DNA of 64,000 nucleotides from Charina bottae (taxonomy: Eukaryota; Chordata; Lepidosauria; Squamata; Charinaidae): the NCBI GenBank assembly GCA_023362775.1, contig JALMGJ010000002.1, forward strand, positions 70,161,414 to 70,225,413. Direction: 5' to 3'. The first letter of the stretch is position 1. Every line of letters starts with the position of its first letter. Shown one piece after another: positions 38,046-48,035 of this stretch. A program made the position numbers and the translations under genes. A model generated the notes under the pieces. That model was not told where the DNA came from. It did not search any database and saw only the letters and a program-made list of their open reading frames with translations.

Positions 38046-39580
38046 ACTAGGTTCACACTCTAAAAAGGGCAGGGCTATGACAAAAAAACTTTAATATTTA
38101 ATAGTTTATTGATTAAAATTAATTGATTGTAAAGGATGGCACCTCATGTGTAGAATTAATTGACCCCCCATCTACCTATTGACACAAATACCCTCTCTCT
38201 TACATGTACACACATATGTAGAGGTACAGTTTCCCCTTCTTCCAGGAGAAATAATGGAAAAGTTGAAAGAGAAACCACATTCTGCCTTATATGATTTCTC
38301 ATGTGCTTCTGCACCAGGTTTTCTTCCCTAAGATGCAGTGGATGTAGATGAGGTACAGGGAGACTATACCACATGGGAGACTTGTATGTCTCTATCATTA
38401 TAGACCCTGACAACACGGCATGTAATGCAATGCAACAAACTTTCCCCATATCCAGTATTTTGTACTTTCTTCATGCAGACATTCTGATACAAAAAAGAGT
38501 TTATGTACTCACATTTTATATTCCTATCCTCTTTTTAAACAAAATGCTCCTCTTTCCTACATATGTTACTTTATCTGGATAGTAAAAATTATTGATTGAA
38601 TTATTTATTTGTGATATATGAGTTACTTATAATTGATTTTATAATCAATTATAAGTAATTGATACTGGGGTGCTGGGGTTGATCAAGATGAGGAGTAATA
38701 GTGATTCAAAGAGTGGACTAGGAACAACCCTCTTCTATTCAGCTTATTTGTCTTTGCCAGTTCTAGAAAATATTTTATCACATCCTTCACGGCAGCCATT
38801 TTACAATGGTGTTTGTCTCATACAACTGATCATTATCTTAAATGGTATTAACCCCACAATTTCATTTCTACTTTTTTAATCCACAGGTAAAGGAAGTAGT
38901 AATTGTAGAAGAAACTATAACCCAAAACTGGATGCTACCAAATGAATTTCAAGTAACAATGACAAAACCTTTAGCCTTGGACTCTTGCACAGCAGAATTG
39001 AGATTGAAATATTTAACCACAATCGCACTATGGCATTCCTTGCCTATATAAACACCTGTTTATCTTGCTGGAAGTCATTTCTGTAATACAGTACCTATAG
39101 CAGAAGCAATCTGTCAAATAACAGGTTTTTGCAAAAGAGGTTTAATAAGTCTAAAAGAGATGCTACATGTATCTACATTTCCTTTCTAATAATAAGTTTA
39201 TCCACACACACCCACTTCAATTAAATAGCTTTTATTTACTCCATGAACAAACAACTGAACAGAGATAATTTAATATGGTGGGGAAAAGACTGGTTCCTCT
39301 TTACAGCCAAATTATATGTGATGGCAACAGTTCCATTCATTCAAACCCATGTTTTCCCCTTCTATATATAAAGTTTGGGCACTTGATATTTTGAACAAAG
39401 GAGGTATTATGAATCAAAAGCACTTCTGCTGCTGTAAACTCATTGTCCACTACTCCTTAGTTAACCTCCAATTCTGGAAAAAAGCTCAGCTAGATGAAAG
39501 CTTCTGAGGAGGTAAAATGGGAACCACAAGAAGAGTTTTAGTATTCCTTATTTTGTACAATCTCGCCCACCTCCATTCAC
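38046..39580. other. Plexin intron with an AT-rich hairpin at 38624-38657
   Basis: No exon or large repeat. TACTTATAATTGAT (38624-38637) and its complement (38644-38657) form a perfect 14-bp inverted repeat around a 6-base spacer. Around 39596, CAGGAGTGGGCAACTTTTTG resembles the end of another hAT element, but no partner end was found. Confidence 0.5.
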
Positions 39581-39689
39581 ACTTAAAAAAAAAAAGATCA
39601 GGAGTGGGCAACTTTTTGAGGGTCAGGGACTGCACTTAACAGTTTTGAGGTGCTTTGGGATCACAATGGACAGGACATGGATTTTCGGT

Positions 39690-42165
39690 ATTATTAGTAG
39701 CACTAGTTTTATAGTGGTAGATGGAGGAGGGAATATAATCCAGATAACATCTTTGTTAGTAAGAAGATCGCAGCACAGTGCACGAAAATTATTGATGATT
39801 CGATCCCGCGCACCCAACAGAGACCCATCATATGTGTAGTAAATGCTGTAGTGACACCTCAGGAGGTACCTTTTCGTAGACATTTTAACTTTCAGAAGGC
39901 TAAATGGGTGAATTTTCGAGAACAACTGGAAAAAGAGGTGGGAAAGATTTCCCCACCCCCAGATAAATATGACGAATTTGTGCATCCTGTGAAAGTGATA
40001 TCAAGAAAAAATATACCAAGAGGATGCCGTACACAATATATCCAGGGTCTGATTGATGACGTCAAACCCTTGCTGGATAGATATCAGGTGCTTTACAACC
40101 AGGACCCATCTGGGAGGATACAGTCGAAGCAGGGGAAAAGTTGATGCAAGCACTAGCTGAAAGTCGAAACTCGTGCTGGTGTGCGTTAGTCGAGAATCTT
40201 GACATGAAGCAGAACAGCAGACAAGCCTGGAAACTCCTTAAAACTTTAGGTGATGATCCAACTCAACCACAGAATAAATATATTGGTGTAACAGCAAACC
40301 AAGTAGCTAGCCAGCTGCTGAAGAATGGGAAAACGCAAAGAAAAAAGACAAGGGAACAAGTCATCCAAGCAGGGGAACAAAGGGAGGGATTATTAAATAC
40401 CCCCTTTGCGATATCTGAGTTGGAGCAAGCCATAAGGAGTATGAAACTGAATAAAGCAGCAGGCACAGACGAAATAAGAACAGAACAAATAAAAGAGTTT
40501 GGCCCTCGTACTTTGGAGTGGCTTTTGCAATTGATGAATAAGTGTATTGATGAGCTTAAGATCCCCTAACAATGGAGGCGGGCTAGAGTTGCTGCTTTAC
40601 TGAAACCTGGTAAAGAGCCGGATGACCAGCGTCACTCATTTGCCATCTCTACAAGGTGTTGGAACAGATGATCCTTAACCGAATTGTGGACACTATTGAT
40701 AGAAAAACCATGAAGGAACAGGCAGGTTTCAGATCGGGGAGGTCATGCTGTGGTCAAATACTTAATCTTACGCAATATATTGAAGACGGCTATGAACGAA
40801 AGATGATCACTGGAGTGGCTTTTATTGACTTAACTGCAGCATATGATACTGTTAATCATAGGATACTGCTACACAAGATAAATAGTCTCACTGGAGACAG
40901 TGAGCTTACTAGGGTTATTGGCAGTCTATTACAGAATCAGAGATTTTATGTGACCTTGAATGGAAAGAATAGTAGATGGAGGTTACAGAAGAATGGCCTG
41001 CCACAAGGGAGCGTACTGTCCCCGATATTATATAATACTGTATATATACAGTACAAATGATCAACCAGTTCCTGATAACACACGACTGTTTATCTATGCA
41101 GATGACACAGCAGTGGCTACACAAGGATCAAGTTTTGATGAGATAGCTGGAAGACTCACTGTAGCACTGGAAAAATTAGGACAATATTATACTATTAATC
41201 ATCTGAGGACTAATCTAAGTAAGACTCAAGTGTGCGCTTTCCATCTTCGAAATCGAGATGCTGGGGCTAAACTGAATGTGGCAAGGGAACCGATTACAGA
41301 ATTGCCTTACACCGAAGTATCTTGGTGTGACACTTGATTGAACGCTTTCCTTTAAAAAACACTGCCTGAATATTAAGGCTAAGGTTAGTGCGAGGAATAA
41401 TATTATTAGAAAACTGACAAATTATACATGGGGAGCCCGGCCATCCACATTACGAACATCAGTTTTGGCCTTGAGTATCGCTGCAGCAGAGTATGCCGCT
41501 CCAGTTTGGAACACGTCTGCACATGCGAAACAAGTTGATATCACCATAAATGAAGCAGTACGAATAGTGACAGGATGTCTTAAACCTACACCAACTGAGA
41601 AAATGTACCCGCTTGTCGGTATTGCACCACCTAAGATCAGGAGAGAAGTAGCAGCAGATGTTGAGAGAACAAAACAAGAGAATGATCCCCAGCACCCTTT
41701 GTATGGGTATGAGCCTCAAACCCATTGATTAAAATCTAGGAAGAGTTTTATGGTAAGAACAAACACCCTTGAGGGTACGCAAGAACAAAACCGAATTGGC
41801 AGATGGAGGAGAGAAATCACTGACCAAGGAATAGTTCCAGAGGAGAATATGGCTGAGGGATACGATCTCCCTTATGTCATTTGGAGGACTTTGAATAGGT
41901 TGAGGACTGGAGTGCCTAAGTGCAGAACTAATATGTTCAAATGGGGATTGTTGACGGATAATAATACGCAGTGTGAGTGTGGAGAGATACAGAATTCGGT
42001 CCACCTGCAGACCTGCTGATTATTACCAATAGCATGCACTAAAAATGATTTGTTTCTGGCCAATGATAAAGCTAAGAAGGTGGCGTCATATTGGCAGCTT
42101 AAGGTTTGATCTGGATACGAAAGAAGAAGAATTAGCAGTAGCAGCGGCAGCAGCATTTGAGGGAA
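39690..42165 (+). mobile_element. Jockey/I-superfamily-like LINE, nearly full ORF2 but broken
   Basis: The end of an APE endonuclease is near 39810 (RPIICVVNAVVTP). A linker (IPRGCRTQYIQGLIDD) and an RT start (KLNKAAGTDEIRTEQIK) follow. RT motif A is VAFIDLTAAYDTV (about 40815), motif B is GLPQGSVLSPILYN (about 40998) and motif C is LFIYADDTAVA (about 41085). Then come EYAAPVWNTSAHAKQVD, VEKMYPLVGIAPP-like text, and a C-terminal Cys/His cluster (CECGEIQ..VHLQTC, about 41970-42015). Breaks: a frame change near 40140, a stop at 40567, a small insertion at 41036 and a frame loss at 41330 and 41725. The clade is uncertain; it is not Bov-B, L2, CR1 or L1. Confidence 0.82.
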
Positions 42166-42218
42166 GAGTTTGGGAGAAGTTTCTTTGTTGTATCTGGTTG
42201 TTCTCCCTTACTATAGAT

Positions 42219-42516
42219 CATAGCTTTCCAAACTGTGTGTCGTGACACTTTAGTGTGTCGCAACACAACCCAGAAGCGGCAGCAGGGGTGTGCATGGCGA
42301 CAATGCAGGGGCACGTGCGGCGGTGGTGTGCATGGCGGCGGTGGCAGCGACGGCAGCGGCGCGCCATTAGCGGTTCTGCGTTTTAGCAGAGGCCGCCGCC
42401 GCTGCCACCGCCATGCACACCACCACCGTGCACGCCCCCGCCGTTGCGTGCGCCCCCGCACCGCCACTGCTGCCGCCGTTGGTGTGTTGCCAACGGCAGC
42501 AGTTTGGAAAGCACTG
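42219..42516. mobile_element. GC-rich hAT-like MITE (copy 3)
   Basis: Starts CATAGCTTTCCAAACTGTGT and ends CAGCAGTTTGGAAAGCACTG. CTATAGAT (42211-42218) and CTATAGTT (42517-42524) are a 7/8-match duplication. The interior has CGGCGGTGG-type repeats with a central inverted symmetry. It lies directly after the LINE remnant. Confidence 0.85.
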
Positions 42517-42524
42517 CTATAGTT

Positions 42525-43575
42525 ATTAAGTAATACAGAATTGCCTGTTGAATAGGCAGCCTCATAAATGGAATAGACAAAAAACAAATATTCTGCTACC
42601 TACGTTGGCTAGATTTATGTATTATGTAAAGCCACAATTTGCTTTAAGTTAACAAATAGCATTGGCCTATTCACACATAACAAGGTCAGTTAGCAAATAA
42701 TTTTGGCCTGTCCACACATAACACTATGCTATAAATCATGATTTGCAAACCACAATAGCTAGGTTTATACATTCACACTAACACAAAACAAAAATTGTTT
42801 TGGCAGAATGTGTGAAACCAACCCAACAGTGATGGAATTACTGCCTGGAGAGAAATATTTGAACTGCAGGAAGACATCCATCAGGCACTCCATTTTGGAA
42901 AAGATATTGTTAGTAAAAATAATTAAGGTGGTTAAACTGCAGGTACAAATGTTTTCACAAGGAATAGATTCTCTATTTTGGGGGGCAATAACAGTATATG
43001 TCTGTACTGCAGTAGGTTACCGAGAAAAAAGTGGCAAAGCACCTGATTAGTACTGTGTTGCCATAAAAACAAAAAGACGGAATTTTCAGGAAGCTCTACT
43101 GAATAGATGAAGACACACCTTCGTGTTCACTCCTGAACATAAATAAATAAAGCCATTGTTTGTAGTAACTGCCAGCCACTAGATCCACAAGCAGAAGGCA
43201 TTTCACAGTTGGGGGCAGCGCCCCTTTGTATTAGACTGATTTTGTCCATGTATAGGGCTTGCAAAAACTGAAACTTACTGAGTGAACTCATGTAAGCTTC
43301 CACAAGATGCTGTAAAATCTGCTCACCCCTCTGTAAAGGAGCTGCATGTCAGTCATTCAAATACTTTTATTCCAATGAGCTATGTAATCAGTCCATACAT
43401 TTTTTGCTCAGTTCATCCAAGAATCTGACACCCATGCCCTAAACTAAGGCACTGTGCTGGAAGAATGTTCCATTTGCAACAAAGAAGACCAAAAAGCCCT
43501 ATTCATCTGGTTATGGGGCTCCCTGGGGTTGGGTTTATGCAAATGACCCACTGTAATAGAAGCTTAGATTCTTAC
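42525..43575. other. Plexin intron close to an exon
   Basis: Two related blocks, GGCCTATTCACACATAACAA (42664) and GGCCTGTCCACACATAACAC (42703), suggest an unassigned old repeat. No exon. Confidence 0.45.
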
Positions 43576-43716
43576 CTGTTTCTCACTCATGGCATAAAGG
43601 TATTGCAGATCAGGGCTGAGCACTAAATCCCGCAAAATTGAGCTCCCATCATGGGCCACCACATTCTCATATTGCAAGGCTGAATGTCCAATGGGACTGG
43701 CAGGATCAACCAAGAT
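43576..43716 (-). CDS. PLXNA1: Plexin-A1 exon (C-terminal part of Sema domain)
   Basis: 141-bp exon, 47 codons in phase 0, after CTGTTTCTTTCAG| and before |GTAAGAATC. It reads [18 protein letters not shown], then [20 protein letters not shown] and AMSEKQ. The [18 protein letters not shown] block is the last Sema blade before VTRVPVESC in type-A plexins; ILVD and the Ala-Tyr spacing fit PLXNA1 best. The next exon is 17.5 kb away at 26080. The exon before it, which should end in a GTKSG..KK-type sequence, was not found up to 64000. Confidence 0.93.
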
Positions 43717-43831
43717 CTGAAAGAAACAGGGAACATGTAAGAAGCACAAACACAGATGCAATTCTTGCAAGATTAAGATGGATTACATTTATTAGGTTGC
43801 AAAGACATAATGTTCCAGTTCTATGCCAGTA

Positions 43832-44227
43832 CAGGTAGTCCTCGTTGAACGACCACTCGTTCAGCAACCATTTAAAGATACGACCGGTCCTTGTAGTTGC
43901 AGCCGTCACAGTGTCCCCGCAGTCACGTGATCACAATTCAGGCGCTTGGCAACTGGCTTGCTATTACAACAGTCGCAATGTCCCGTGGTCATGTGATCAA
44001 CATTTGCAACCTTCACTGCTGACTTCCGACAAGCAAAGTCAATGGGGAAGCCAGCAGGAGGTCACAAATGGCGATTGTGTGACCGTGGGACACTGCAACC
44101 CTGCAGGATTCACCGAATGACAGCAAGTGGGACTGCAGCAGCTGCCGTCGTAAGTTGGCGCAGTCACGTGACATCGTGCTTTACGACCACACCGCTTAGT
44201 GACGGTGCTGCAAGTCCCAATTACCAT
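43832..44227. mobile_element. Mariner/pogo-like non-autonomous DNA transposon
   Basis: Starts TA-CAGGTAGTCCTCGTTGAAC and ends near GCAAGTCCCAATTACC, with a partial inverted match (TACGACC and GGTCGTAA-type blocks at both ends). TA next to the left end fits mariner-type target choice. The inside is CpG-rich with repeated CACGTGA (43925, 44166). It recalls a common squamate repeat with ends CAGGTAGTCCTCGACTTACG. It lies about 115 bp upstream (gene sense) of the 43716 exon acceptor. Confidence 0.7.
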
Positions 44228-45875
44228 CATTAAGCATACCATATATTCAGTCTTTACTGTGTCAGTTGCTACTTTACCCATGTCCCTAGAAATTCCATAG
44301 TTTCCCATTCTACCAACTACCAGGTGACTGAAAAAGTAAGTTAATGTGAACATCCAACAACACCATCCCAAGAGTATGTTTTGCTTGGCACTGGAAAAAG
44401 CAGAAAGTGAAATAAAGAAGCTAGGTTTTCTTAAACAAAAATCTATCTTTTATTTGTTTCTGTTTTTTTTTAACATTTTCTTTAATAGGAAATAATTAAT
44501 TATCAACCTCATCAGGTCAGTTAATAATTTCTCTGCCATTTTATGAATCTTTATCTGAGTTGTCATTTTTAATGTCTTTCAAAATCAAAACAAATATCTC
44601 CATTTGCTTTTCATTTAAGATTTTTAAAATTTATTTGATGTATTTGTACACCACTTTCCATTATTACGAACTTTGAGTGCACTACAGTTAAATTAATGAA
44701 TTTTAAAAGATGAAGCAGGCAATTACTGGATAATGTGTTAGTATCTCCAGAGAAAGTGCCAACGGCTGGTAAGAGGTATGTTGAGCATTACTGACCGCCA
44801 CCATGTAGAAAATATAAAAATCCTTTAATTAGGGCAAGTTTTCCATTCTCCATTTCTCTACAGGCAGAATTGGATGGAGGAAGAATGGCTGCTAAAGCTT
44901 TTTAATCAACTGTGAACTTCAGCCTCTCTTGGGATAGGTACAGAAATACTGCACTTCCAGCAACAGGATTCACCTCTTGTGTGTACAGACTCTTTTTCTT
45001 TTACCAGTCATTACAGCCTGTCTTCTTTGCCAGAGCAAACTCACATTTACCACCTCTCAGTGTTTACGATCTCGTACATTTGCTGGAATCATTATTGGAA
45101 TTAATCTTTTTTTTTAATGATGAATTATGTATGCTTTGTTTTAGCCAGCTTCCCCTACCCAATGGACTTTTCAATAGCCTAATAGTTGTACTGCTCTTGA
45201 AATGCTCTCCAGTGTATCAAGAAGGTGAGGCACCTAAGCACTAGCAACCCACGAATGTATCTATGCCAAGAGGGTTCACAATAGAATGAAGACAAATTCT
45301 CTTGCCACTTCGGTATTACAATCAAGGACCCATGTATTCTACTACAAGTCATGTTTCATAAAACGTGTGAGGGTCAATCAGCATATTTGTTCCAGGCACA
45401 GCAGGGATACAGCAAATGCTCTAATCCCATTAATAACAATGACAATAAATCTTATCCAAAAAGACTTGCTTTCACTACAGAGGAAATAACTGCATTAAAA
45501 GGCATCATAAGATCATATTCAACTCATGATAGGGACAGAACATAGCAAAGTTAATTCTCTTCATTCAGCTGCCATCAAGATGTTCATCATGCATCATCTT
45601 TATCTATTTGCACTGAAAGTGTTTTTCTTTTTGCAATTAAAACACCTAGAAGCCAACTTGCAAAAACTGAATCATGGAAGAAATGGGGAATAACCTTATC
45701 CCATCTCACCTGAACTCTGGATTCAATTGTCTTTTGGCCCTACAATCTACCTTCTACATAAAGTAATGATGTACTACTTCAGTGTTCAGAATGGATGGTC
45801 ACTTGCAGATTATCAACGGTGTGGAGATAGTGGGTAGCTAGCTCAACTCGTTCATATTCTAGAATCTGGGGTCAT
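44228..45875. other. No gene seen
   Basis: Intron or flank upstream (gene sense) of the 43716 exon. The 110-codon plus frame at 44912 has no recognisable similarity. Confidence 0.45.
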
Positions 45876-46215
45876 CTAATGAAGTTGAATGATGAGAAGT
45901 TCAGAACAGACCGAAGAAAGCATCTCTTCATACAATGAACAATTTTGCCTCCCCAAGATGTAGTGATTTCCATTCATTTGGGTGGTTTTAAAAGAGAACA
46001 AAACAGATTCATAGAGGATACAGTCAATGATGGCTAATCATCAAGATGGTGTTATGCTGCCTCAATCTGATGCAACATGCCCTTTTATACTAGTTGGTTG
46101 GAAATATGAGCAGGAGGGTTCTACTGCGTTCATGTTCCTTTTGTGCATTTCTTACATGGTTGGCAACTGTAAGAAGCATAATATAGGACTAGCTAAGCCT
46201 TGTGTTTGATTCATG
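45876..46215 (+). mobile_element. Old CR1/L3-like LINE 3' remnant
   Basis: Order of blocks GAGAAGTTCAGAACAGACCG, GGTTTTAAAAGAGAACAAAA, TTCATAGAGGATACAGTCAA, TGGCTAATCATCAAGATGG and GGTTGGCAACTGTAAGAAG follows a common amniote repeat that I recall as CR1/L3-like. Diverged, with no usable frame. Confidence 0.5.
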
Positions 46216-46429
46216 TTGTTTTACAATCTTATATTCTACTCCCTACGAACTGTAGTAATACTAGGTAAACAAATCTAAGTGACATTGAGAAACATGTTTG
46301 ACTAAAAAGTTATTTCATGGAAAATGAGTAACTGTTACCCTTTATATAACTGTAAATAATTGAACTGAATCACTGGACTGCCCTTTACAACCCCAGCCAA
46401 AGCATTGTCCCTCCTACTCCAATAAAGCC

Positions 46430-46740
46430 CTCCAAAATGTGTTGCAGTTTCATTCCTCCGTTGCAATAAATAGACTCCGTGCGTCCATTTGCATACTTTC
46501 CAATCAGGCAAAGGAAGTGAGGCTTAGAAGGCAGGATCCTGGCGTGTGGCTGATTAGCATGGAAATATATGCGGCTCACAAACAAACCAGGGCCTGCTTA
46601 ATTAGAGCAGAGCCTTTGATTCACCGCCAACATCCAGCACATACCAGCCCAGGATTATTTTTAGTCAGTTTTACAAAACAAATGTATTTGATTAAGAGAG
46701 ACGCCCCAGAGTGAAAGAAGACAGATCGGCAGCGGCAGGG
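46430..46740. promoter_or_regulatory. Candidate conserved enhancer-like block
   Basis: A low-repeat stretch unlike its AT-rich neighbours. It holds an octamer-like ATTTGCATA (46487), a homeobox-type GATTAGCAT (46552), TAATTAG (46599), a TCF/LEF-type CCTTTGAT (46613), and an overlapping GGATTA and MEF2-type TTATTTTTAG (46652-46664). Motif matches alone are weak evidence; no conservation data are available here. Confidence 0.3.
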
Positions 46741-47575
46741 ATATGGAGAGTCTGGTCCCCTACGGCGAACAGGGCTTGGGCCTGTGGTGAAGGTGTCCAG
46801 GAATGCAGGTGTGATTATAAGGAGCCTTCACACACAGCCTGACAGCTGCACAGCTAAAGCATAGCAGGTCCTGGAATGTGTGTCTGCAGCTGCCAATTCC
46901 TCATCCCAAGATGGAAATACCTTCCCTAAAATTGCTATTCTGAAACTTCCCTTGATCCACTGCCGGATCTGACTCTCAGATGACCCATATCTCCCTCCCT
47001 CCCCCACCCCTCTCTCTTATACTGTACATTCCCCCTTAAGTTCTTTGCTGCCAACTGTCCCCCCCATCCTTCCTATGAATTTGTTCTTTCTTGCCTCAGC
47101 TTATCATCGCAATCCATTTAGCTCATTCCAATCCGTTTAACGTCAGGCTAAATGGAAAATGTGCAAGGCAGACATACCTTCATTTTTCACCAGACATATA
47201 CTGTACACTGTAGGAAGCCAAAACTGGGCCCCCTCCCATTCCCTGCTGTATATTTCTAAGATGCTGAAACAATGAAAGGAAGTTATGACCCAGCTTCACA
47301 CACCAAAAGAAAGAGGCAGGTATAAGCTGTTTAAACACACCCTTTTATTGTGCATTGATCCTGCAGGCTCTTTCTCCTGCATAGCAAATATAGGTCATTA
47401 CCAAAATCTGTAACCCCCTACTGGTTAATTACTTCCCTTTGAATACTAAAAACTTTTCCAACAGGCCAGTATTTGAAGTTACCAGAATATCTGTATTAGT
47501 AATCAATATCACTCTGCAGATACTGAGAATTATTTAGTTTCTCCCATTCAAAGCCTCTGTGTTAGAAACATTCCA
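46741..47575. other. No gene seen
   Basis: Mixed sequence with C-rich patches around 46985-47070. Nothing assignable. Confidence 0.45.
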
Positions 47576-47579
47576 TTAA

Positions 47580-48035
47580 ATATAAATATAAATATATATT
47601 CCCTTCTCACCCCTGTGGGTGGTATGTGTCTTCCTCAACCTCGGGTCCTCTACCAGAGGCCTGGGAGTTTGCGGGTTCTGCGCAGTATCTTGGTTGTTCC
47701 TAGCACTGCACTCTTCTGGACAGAGAGCTCTGATGTTGCTCCTGGGATCTGTTGGAGCCACTCTCCCAGCTTGGGAATCACAGCCCCGAGTGCTCCTACC
47801 ACCACTGGGACCACTTTGGCCTTCACTTTCCACATCCTCTCTAGTTCCTCCTTCAGGTGCTGGTACTTCTCCAGCTTCTCATACTCCTTCTTCCTGATGT
47901 TGCTGTCACTTGGCACCGCTGCATCTATCACTGCTGTCTTCTGGTCTTTGTCGACTACCACAATGTCTGGTTGATTGGCCAGTACCTGCCTGTCTGTCTG
48001 GATCTGGAAGTCCCACAGGATGTGGATATGGATAT
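47580..48035 (-). mobile_element. R4/R2-type LINE 3' end with restriction-like endonuclease
   Basis: The minus frame from about 48030 to 47650 reads LWDFQIQTDRQVLANQ, PDIVVVDKDQKTAVIDAAVP, RKKEYEKLEKYQHLKEELER and GALGAVIPKLGEWLQQIPG. PD followed by D...D, then E and K, is the arrangement of the C-terminal restriction-like endonuclease of R2/R4/NeSL LINEs. R4 elements are known from lizards, so R4 is the likely clade. Truncated 5'; a TA-rich tail lies at 47578-47600. Confidence 0.75.

Noticed and set aside
47615..47974. 119-codon plus-strand frame
   Set aside because: Antisense shadow of the R4-like endonuclease frame.
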